In this document: positions 55,795-64,000 of the stretch, one piece after another
Numbering within the stretch: position 1 is the stretch's first letter
How the letters are laid out: every line of letters begins with the position of its first letter
Notes under the pieces: generated by a model
The model's input: only the letters and a program-made list of their open reading frames with translations
What the model was told of the DNA's origin: nothing
Database searches by the model: none
Program-made: the position numbers and the translations under genes
Assembly: GCA_026260175.1 (NCBI GenBank)
Contig: JAKCWW010000770.1
Span: forward strand, 1-64,000
DNA from: Reticulitermes lucifugus
Lineage: Eukaryota; Arthropoda; Insecta; Blattodea; Rhinotermitidae
DNA length: 64,000 bases
Reading direction: 5' to 3'

Positions 55795-56396
55795 TAATTA
55801 CAAGGCTTGTTTGAACATGTTAGAAGTTTCATTGAATACTGTCAGATCTGAACCAGAGTCCTCTATTTTATGTACCATTCGATTTTTGTATTCAGAGTGT
55901 CGATATAAAATTAAAATATTCCTAAATAAGTGCTTCAGAATTGTCTCGCTGTTTATTAATTAATATGTTGTGATAGCTGTTTTTGGTGAAATTATAATTT
56001 CAATGTAATAAGAACCATGAGAACTTTGGACTAAGCTAAGTACCTGAGCTGTGTAAGTGTTTTTGCATCGAATGTTTTATTATTTATGTGTTGCAAGTTT
56101 GTGTTCATTTTTAAGTTCATAGTAACTTAATCCTGTTGACTGTTTTGTATTTTTGTAGCATATTTATGTCTATTGTATGTAGTCTTACAGCACGTCATCC
56201 TGACTGTTAAGTTTGAAATAGTCGTGTAGAATTTTTATGTCGAGTCGTGTAGAATTAAGAATAAGAAAACAAATGTGAAATTGCTGATTGAGATGCTTGA
56301 AGAAATTTGCAATGTCCAGGTCATTGCTGTGAGAAACAGTTCGTTATATCTGAGTGAAAATAATGGTAATGATACTTCTGTTGGTGGTAATACTAA

Positions 56397-56680
56397 AAAG
56401 GTAAAGTAATACCTGTCCACGCCATGAACGCATATGGTTGGGAGTAGATGTATGAATGTGCTTGATTATAACCTTTGGACTTGTTTGAGGTGTGTGCTTA
56501 GCTTCATCCCCAGGCCACTGCACCCCTCAGAAAGAACCCTGGTTCCCACTGAATAGGAGGCTGTGTCTGGATGGTTGAAGAAGACATGGATCTCTTGCCC
56601 CTGCTAGGGTTTGAACTCTGGATTGTCCAGTCTGTGACCTAGTCCTTATACTGACTACTCTATCCTGGCTCCTGATGATA
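56397..56680 (-). repeat. SINE (family of 62664-62950)
   Basis: The left end has ggtaaagtaatacctgtccacgcc. The body has ggttcccactgaataggagg and the right end has gggtttgaactctgg (decayed B-box) and ctatcctggctcc. CpG-poor and old. Confidence 0.8.
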
Positions 56681-57799
56681 ACACTGTGACTGTCATTATT
56701 AGATTGTTTAAAACTGAGTTTGTTTTTTGTTACTTGAATTTTGGTTTGACAATGTATGGAACTATGATGAAGACAGAATTGTTAGGAACTTATTATGGGA
56801 TTATTTCAGCTCACCAAATGAGGTGTGATACATTATCAGAAATGTTATTGCATGTTACTCTCGACCAATGTGCAAATGAAATGAACCTGTAGAATGGTCC
56901 TTATTACTGGAATTTTGTTTCCACTGAAAACCTCTTGCAGAGTCTGCCATTGAGACGAGTCAAATTGATAAAAGTTCATTTTGTGTTTTAAATGTGCGCT
57001 AATCCTAGTGTCAGCCATTGCTTTTCTGAACATTCGCCGGTCATGAAATAATGTATTTGTCAAAAGACATGCACATCGATCTTCTCCTTGTGTCATGATC
57101 ATATTTTTTTACCAGGGCTCTGAATTTACGGCCTGCTTTCTTGCATTCCTGCTGAATCCTGTATAATACATGCACAGTGCTGTATGATATGTGACATGCC
57201 TAGGATATTGTGACTGTCTGTCCACAAACTTGTGACAGACTAAGACATAACAGCACATACATGTGTCTTGATGTTTCTGTAAGAGACTAGACATAAAAGC
57301 AGAAGAATGCATGACTGTAAAGATGCAGTTGGGATCTTCTGTGAGTGGTGTGTTTATGAATATGTGCTATATTATGTCATTACAGTGCATCCCAGGCCAG
57401 TTCTCAACACTCCCCTCGTATACAGTACGAGTACATAGGTCAGATTCAAGTACAGTGACATTACAGCTGGAGGAGTCAAAACATCCATTACAAACTTTCC
57501 CAAAATAAATGTCACATATAAAAAAATTAGTGAAGTAAACTGTGAAGTTTGTGAATGCACCAAACAGAATATGTTTATTGTCTTGTGTTTGTGATGTGTC
57601 TTCTAGACGTTCATCAGCCTGAACAATTGTTATTCCTCTGTACTTTCAGTGAAGGGGTTTATGTGGTTGAAAATTGTTTAAGAATTCAAAATTTTTCTGA
57701 TAGGACTGGCAGATTAATAATTGGACCCACAGATTTCAGCTTTCAGTTAAGAATGCCTTGGTTTAGTGCAGCGACTGTGCTGGACAACCCAAGGGATTG

Positions 57800-57960
57800 T
57801 TAGATACCCAGCAGGAGAAAGAAAGTTTCTCCATGAAGCCCAGACAGGCTGTTGGTCCACCCATCCTCCCATCCAATTGGTACTGGGGGCTTTTTCCCCC
57901 AAGAGTGAAGCAGCCAGGCATGAAGTTGATCAGTCACCCAATCTAATAATGAAGTTATGT
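57800..57960 (+). repeat. Partial SINE body
   Basis: Contains gcccagacaggctgttggtc then ccacccatcctccc, then tggtactgggggctttttccc and gcatgaagttga, in the order seen in the body of the 62664 copy. Head and tail are missing. Confidence 0.6.
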
Positions 57961-59660
57961 GGATCGTAACATCATGAGTTTGCAGATTAGTGACTGGAGA
58001 TACCAGAGTTGAATTTTAATTATAGTTCCTCAGTTTTAGGGCATCCATTATCAGATTACCATTTCTTTGATGCTGTAAGAATTGTAAAAATTTAAAGGTA
58101 TTACATAGGATTTCCATCCCACATTTTAAATTTTAGAATGTGAATTATTTGTATTATAATGTTTGATTTTTTGCTTGTTGATCTTACTCTTTTGTAATGT
58201 TACTTCCACATATGTCCACCTTGTACTGTAAATGCAGGTTTCTTGTGTGTTATGTTCAGTATTTGAAATTTGTATTATTTTTGTAATACTGTGTGTCACC
58301 ACAGTAAAGTGTGTTCTGTTATTTATTTGAATTTAGTTCCTGTTTCTGAATGTTAGATTCCATTATGGCTAGTGTATTGTGTAAATTAAAAAACAAATTC
58401 CCACCGTGACTGCTGTAATTCCATGCAAATTGACAGTTCAGAACATATTGCACAAACATTCTTTCATGTTAATGTCTAGAGAATGAACCTGCAGACACCT
58501 TACAGCGAATTGTCTTTTGTATCTGTGAAATACTGTAGTAATACTTTTGATGGTGCTATGTTTTAAGTGGTTGTATGTCATGAAAATTAAATGTGGCAGT
58601 AGTCATTCAGTTGTTCCTGCACACAAAGCATACCAAATTAATGTTACTGAATCTGAGTACCTGTAGTTTACTTACCAGTCATGTTTTGAGATAATTTCTC
58701 TTCACTGTTGCGCAGTCTTCTGTGATGCATATGAAAAATTTAAGAAATTTTCAAATTATATGGCCAGCCAGCCATGTGTAATCATCCGATAGAGCAGTGT
58801 CCAGAACTTATGTTATGAAAGATATCACACAATTTAAATTTCATATTTTATATCCTTACAAAGATTGTATTTTGTATTTTAACATTTCATATTAAGTGAA
58901 GTATATCATCAGTTACATTGTAAAAGTTATATGAGAAATAGAGTTAGTATACATCTGAAAGGCCTTGGGGCCCTACACTGAGCCATCAGCTTGCCCCTTC
59001 CGTCCCTTACCATGCCTTTCCCATGATGTCCTTTCCACAATATAACTCCGTGTTTTAAGTCGGACTAGAAACGCTTGTACTTGACGGAAAATATATATGA
59101 ACCAAATGCAACACAAGTTTCAACAAGTTCTGGGGTGGCCAACCCTTGAGACAGTGCCATAAACAATTTATAATGTTTATTTGAACCAATCATAATGACA
59201 ACATGGATATTTGGTAATAAAGCATGTCTTACATACCACATGTTTATTTCAATACATACCTGTGTGTAATGTTGATGTTTTACTCAAACATATCTTCAGC
59301 TCTTTTCCTTTTCTGTGTCCTTGAGCGCACATGCACACAACCATAGTGGCAGCTGTGTGGATTTAAGTCAGAAGGTAGTTGGTTAGAATCTTCGCCTGAG
59401 ATTTGCATGGTTTTCTGTCTTGCAAGGCTGTGAATAGGCTGGAAAGGCCTCCTTCCATATCCTTACCAGCACACCATTCACATGTATTTTCCTTTTCACT
59501 TGATACATGATCATATTCTGTGCATCAGAATCAGCAGGCAAGCTTGTGTGTGTGTTTTCACACGCAAGCACGATCACACCAACCTCTGAAATCTCTTTAA
59601 GCTTTGACAGGAAACATCCAGAACAGCAAATAGGTTGAGAGATGTCAACCCAAGGGAATC
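57961..59660. other. 3' flank, nothing recognised
   Basis: AT-rich and CpG-poor sequence. No coding frame with family resemblance. Confidence 0.5.
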
Positions 59661-59663
59661 TAC

Positions 59664-60143
59664 CTATGTGGTGCAGGCTTCAATGGGACTGATTGCTGTG
59701 GCACAGCTACTTGTAGGCTTAACCTTATAGTGTGTGCCCAAGGTAACCACAGGCTTGTACATGGTAACCACACCATCAAGATGTGTATGTTCCAGACCTG
59801 AGAATCTTATTTTAAGTCTCAGTCCCAAGAGGAGACAAAATGGATTTGAGGCTAGTGTGATCATGTCTGCTGCATCAACACAAACCTTGTAAGTAGGGTA
59901 TGCAGAAACACTAATTCTGTGCGTCTGAACATAATTTGCCCAATTTGTGGAATTTAGTGTGACAGCTGTTGAATTGTGTATTTTCCAGTATTGATTTTGA
60001 TGCTTCACAGTAAGCATGTCAGTGTTCATATGGTGCACACTGTTCACAAAGTGACTAGTACAGAGGCAAGCAAACATGTTTGTTGAAGAGCCAAATGAGA
60101 AGTTGCATATGTGTTGTTGGGCTGATAGGTCATATTGTGCCAA
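59664..60143 (-). other. Unrecognised 159-codon open frame
   Basis: ATG-to-stop on the minus strand, mixed composition (for example NQYWKIHNSTAVTLNSTNWA and HTHLDGVVTMYKPVVTLG), without low complexity. I recognise no family and see no splice sites or related frame nearby. It is longer than most chance frames in this AT-rich stretch, but chance or a dead mobile-element ORF remains likely. Confidence 0.2.
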
Positions 60144-60274
60144 TGTAGAAATAATGGATAATTAAATCACCTGATTAATTAGCAGCACTTGACAGATTAA
60201 TGTAACAAAGTGTACTGCTTACAGCTGTTGACAAGTTTTACAATACATGGCAAAAAATGTTGAAGCTACAGGAG

Positions 60275-60540
60275 CTGAAATAGTGTAGGCTAGTGATTAG
60301 GCTACAAGCTGGACAAATGAATTATTCAATTCGTCAGGGGCAAGATATTGTTCTCCAAAGTGTCCAGACCTGCTGCAGGACCCACGAAGCCGCCTATTCA
60401 GTGGGTAACCGGGGGGGGGGTCTTGGGTGTAAAGCAGCCAGGGTATGAAGCTAACCACTTGGGTCCATTTAGTTCAGAGGTTAGGAGGCATGTCTCTACT
60501 CCCCATATGCCTCAGTGGCTTGCACAGGGACAATATTAGC
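60275..60540 (+). repeat. SINE (family of 62664-62950)
   Basis: The head gtgtaggctagtgattaggc then tacaagctggac, the body gaagccgcctattcagtggg then taacc plus a G-run, and the tail gcttgcacagggaca follow the same order as the 62664 copy. Confidence 0.75.
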
Positions 60541-61044
60541 TTCAAGTGTTAATTTGCAACGTGCAAAACTAGCCATATGCCTGTTAAGGTCGAAGTCTGA
60601 TTTGTTCAGCTGCCATCAGTTTTATAACTTCACGGAGCAGATTCCTTCCTGAAAAGCTAACAGTTCCTTAGCTAGTACAGAAATTCCCTGCATTTTAGGG
60701 AACCAAAAGGTTCACCACCATGTGTGCCTCTCCTGAACTAGATCAATGCACTCCATTCCACCCATCCTGTTTCTTGAGTTTATATGCATGGAAAAAATTG
60801 ATAAAACCTTTTTCCAAAGATTCAGAAATTTCTGTATTTAGACTTGCATAACAGTTGCAAAAAATAGGCACCTTTCCACGGACAGGAACCTCTTTCATCT
60901 GGTAATCACTCTGCAGCTCAGTCAGTTATAGCTGGAACCTTTTTGGATGCTTTTTGACATCAAAGGAGAAAGGGCAAGTTAACTTGCATATCTTTGAAAT
61001 CTTGTGTTTACAGTACTCTTCATGTAGTGTGCTAAAAATGTTAG

Positions 61045-61121
61045 TGTACTTATCATACTTTATTCTATAATCACCGTGCATTTTTCACAATAACAATAAT
61101 TAACAATAATTGTACTTATCA
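61045..61121. repeat. Micro-insertion E3: 11-bp direct repeats and CACCGTGCATT core
   Basis: The direct repeat tgtacttatca is at 61045-61055 and 61111-61121 and encloses 55 bases: an AT-rich leader, the core atcaccgtgcatttt and a tandem pair of aacaataatt instead of the hairpin seen at 3122 and 23847. Confidence 0.6.
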
Positions 61122-61336
61122 GTTGCACTAGAACTTGCAAATGTTCTTTGTGGAACAGAAGACAAAAGATGTGAAGTTTTCTTAATTTGTTTGAAGAACA
61201 AAAGCTGTTTTCATTTTCAAAGCCTGTACTACTCTGCACATAAGTACTTGGGTAGGTGTACAACTGAATGTACTACTGTGTTGTAGACTGTAGCAAGGTG
61301 ACTGGTGTTCTGAGCTTCATGGTACTTTGAAGTATG

Positions 61337-61525
61337 TCTTCTTGATCCAAGGAAATGTTACTTTGGTGTGGTTGGTATTATTGTCTGACAGTACTTATGT
61401 GTACCATGGAATTTATTGCTATTTTGTGGACTACATCAAGATGAGCTGGTGTACTAAGGCAGATGGTACTCTAGAAGCACCTATTCTTGATCCAAAGAAA
61501 TTTTACTTTTGTGTAGTTGGTATTG
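61337..61525 (+). repeat. Spaced direct repeat of about 41 bp
   Basis: The text ttcttgatccaaggaaatgt then tactttggtgtggttggtatt at about 61337 recurs, with five substitutions or fewer, at about 61484. Confidence 0.7.
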
Positions 61526-61699
61526 TCCACAGCCTACTTACCTCTGATCCATGCTTTTTACAGAGGAAGTTTACAGTTTAGCACAAGTTATAACCTGCTT
61601 TTTGAAGATTTTTACTATACCATGTGGAAGGTTATTGGTGGAGGAGGTGCCCTGCCCTTAGGTAAGTGTATTTATAATGCAATTATAAGTATAAATACT

Positions 61700-62650
61700 A
61701 GCAAAATGTCGAGTGTGTAACCAACATCTGAAGAGTACTGCAAAGTACCAACAGGCTATGGGAAACACATTTTTGAATGACACAATCTGAAATGGTAAAC
61801 TACATTTTGGGCTATTTTATGAATGGTAAATATTTTGTCATTTATTTGATTAAATAATATGTATATTATTTTCTTGATATGAAATTATTTTAAGAGTAAT
61901 TAAAAAATGTGCAATGTAAAAGGGCCAGGCAAGTACTACCTTAAGGATGAATCTGACTGCAGAAGTAGTTTCTCAGATCATTTTTGAACTGTACTATATG
62001 CTAATTAAGAAAATACAGATAACAAAAATGATTTTGAAAATGATAATGGTAGCACTACAACAAATTTTGATGTTATTTTCAAAAAGGAAGTGTTGATCAT
62101 CCTATCAAGGCAGCAGGATCACAGTGTTTCTCCTCATCTGTCCACATGTACATGTTGACAAAATGGCAAAGAAAGGGACTGAAAGTAAAGCAGAACACAG
62201 TAATGACATGAAGCAGGAGAAATGAATAGTTTGTGATGATGCACAACTAGGTAAAGGGGTATCCATTTTGTCTCCTTTGTGGGAGTCGTGGTAAGTGTGT
62301 GTGCACTCAGTCCATGCCTTACTCAAAATGTACAACTTACAGAGTATTTCTCTGTTGTAATAAGAAAAAAACTGCTTTGTAGAATATCACAGCGAATCCT
62401 CTGCAACACTGCTGCTGACTGAGAGGACAGAAGATTTTAAGATGAACACTCTGACAGAAATATTGATGAATGATGAAACACTGATATATTTTCTTATACG
62501 TTTTTAATGGCTTAAAGTTATATTTTAACATTATACTCATAATCTAAAAATGTATAAGTGCACCGTGGATTTTGACAGTCACCAGCAACTGTCAACATGC
62601 ACAGTACATGTTATTTTGAATGTTCCCAGTTACATAAGCATTATCAAAAT
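61700..62650. other. 3' flank, nothing recognised
   Basis: AT-rich sequence with no recognisable gene or repeat. Confidence 0.5.
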
Positions 62651-62663
62651 AATAGAATAATAG

Positions 62664-62950
62664 AATACAGCCAGGAGTGTGTAGTTGGTATAGTGACTAC
62701 GCTATGGGCTGGATGATGGGTTGAAATCTTCACAGGGGCAACAGATTTTTTTCTTCTCCAAAACATCCAGAACGGCTGAAGCCCACCCAGCCTCCTATTT
62801 AATGGATACCGGGGTTCTATCCTGGGGGTAAAGCGGCGTGAAGTTGACCGCTCAGCTCCATCTAATGCTGAGATTAAGAATTAGTGGAGATATACCTCTG
62901 CTTTCCGTAAATGCCTTGATGGCATGGACAGGGATGACTTTACCTTTGAG
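62664..62950 (+). repeat. SINE, best-preserved copy of its family
   Basis: A tRNA-like head (gtgtagttggtatagtgact and gatgggttgaaatc), then the body (acccagcctcctatttaatgg, gataccggggttct, ggggtaaagcggc), then the tail tggacagggatgactttacc. It serves as the reference for the copies at 4728, 18445, 56397, 57800 and 60275. Confidence 0.85.
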
Positions 62951-63171
62951 GCAAACAATAAAGATCTAATTCATTTAGACATGATATTTGTTACTGTTAT
63001 ATGTTTTTCTTACAAAGAAAACAAATCAGTATGTGCAATGAGCAGTGGGTAAATGCAAATCATGCCATGTATTGACATGCAGAAGTAAATGTAAAGTGTT
63101 CTAATAAGGAAATTATAAGAATGTAATCACAATTTACCATTTTGCTACGTGTATGACATGATGGGGTACAC

Positions 63172-63222
63172 CACTACCACTACCACCACCACCACCACCA
63201 CCACCATCATCATCATCATGAG
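63172..63222. repeat. (CAC)n/(CAT)n microsatellite
   Basis: A run of CAC then CAT triplets. Confidence 0.95.
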
Positions 63223-63659
63223 GGTTATTCCAAAAAATTCCTTCATTTTAATTGCACATGGCATAGGTTACTGAGGTACAGGAACATTATTTTATCTCAT
63301 ATATGTTAGATGAGATGCATGTCTGCAAGCTAAAGGAATACGTTTCCAGCATCTGTGTAAAATATAATGGTAGAAACGTAGTATTAACTTTAATACATTG
63401 AAGTAAGGTACACTGACCCGAACTCATGACAAACTGGAATAGTTTCAGGCACTGCACTGTCTGCTGTTATAAGAAACAGTCCAAATGAATTGTGATGCAA
63501 GTTGTCAGATAAAATAATGTCCCTATAGTTGGCTATGCTGATACTAGTTTAAAAAACTTTCATACCGTATTAAATACTCTTTGTGAGATTCATTGGTTGA
63601 ATAGTTTCTGGCATCTTCTTGACTATTTTGTTCCACAACTTACATATCACATGAAACCA

Positions 63660-64000
63660 GACCAGTATTTACAATATATTGATGGCAGTACCAGGTACTG
63701 TCTGTGATATGGTCACTGTTTACAATTTGTGTGCCAGTACTGGGTACTGTTTGACATCTGGTAACTTCACAGTTTGTGTGCTAGCACTGAGTAGTATTCA
63801 ACATAGTCATTGGTACAGTTTGTGTCTTGGTGCTGCATCCTACTGGACATCTTGTCACTGTACAAATTGTGCCAGTAGTACCAGGCATTATTTGACATCA
63901 CATCACTATTTACAACTTGGTTGCCAGTACTTGGTACTGTTTGACACCTGGTCACTACAATTTCTCTGCTGGTACTGGTCACTATTTCGAATTTGCATGC
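63660..64000. repeat. About 48-bp minisatellite running off the window
   Basis: Units of the form gccagtactgggtactgttt then gacatctggtcactgtttac then aatttgtgt recur about seven times (starts near 63684, 63732, 63779, 63826, 63870, 63921, 63967) with strong divergence. The array reaches the window end. Confidence 0.8.

Noticed and set aside
61327-61581. 84-codon frame MKYVFLIQGN...
   Set aside because: It spans two copies of a short direct repeat read in different frames, so it is not a conserved protein.
1-64000. Bacterial or viral gene cluster
   Set aside because: No operon-like coding density, no bacterial genes. The only virus-like sequences are old Copia and Gypsy fossils.

Overview
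The window reads as nuclear DNA of an insect, most likely a blattodean (termite or cockroach); that placement is inference. Introns are long with GT-AG ends, (CA)n, (CAC)n and (CATC)n tracts are present, and transposon relics are dense: tRNA-headed SINEs, jockey-like and CR1/RTE-like LINEs, several mariner lineages, hAT and pogo MITEs, Penelope-like palindromes and Copia and Gypsy fossils. Nothing bacterial is present. There are two assembly gaps (21000-21049 and 50454-50582).

One host gene is well supported. It is on the + strand, with seven exons joined in perfect phase from 24227 to 55354. Exon 4 is 6.1 kb, and the last two exons together make a complete C-terminal MYND zinc finger. A good candidate for the first coding exon (ATG at 13022) also joins in phase, giving 8175 coding bases, or 2724 residues. 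The protein is long, mostly low-complexity and Ser/Asn/Gln-rich. It has one predicted helical segment of about 135 residues and a recently expanded 75-residue repeat. I do not recognise a named orthologue.

Layout: 1-13 kb is intergenic, CpG-rich sequence with SINEs, a long CATC microsatellite, a Harbinger-like MITE and a Copia fossil (about 9632-12917) that carries a palindromic insertion. 13-24 kb is candidate exon 1 and the long first intron, with a Gypsy fossil, minisatellites, a composite repeat at 19042-20420 and nested LINE/hAT insertions. 24-55 kb is the body of the MYND gene, CpG-poor, with mariner, hAT, SINE and inverted-repeat relics in its introns. 55-64 kb is 3' flank with SINEs, small repeats and a minisatellite at the edge; no further gene is recognised there.

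The least familiar signals are (a) three tiny insertions that share an 11-base core and short flanking direct repeats, two of them ending in a hairpin against the right-hand repeat; (b) three palindromic elements with a hammerhead-like CTGANGA...GAAAC motif or its decayed form, two of them flanked by 15-17 bp target duplications, plus a lone copy of the motif; (c) an in-phase 90-nt candidate cassette exon that would split the MYND finger; and (d) a sharp CpG-density boundary near 21-23 kb, inside the first intron.
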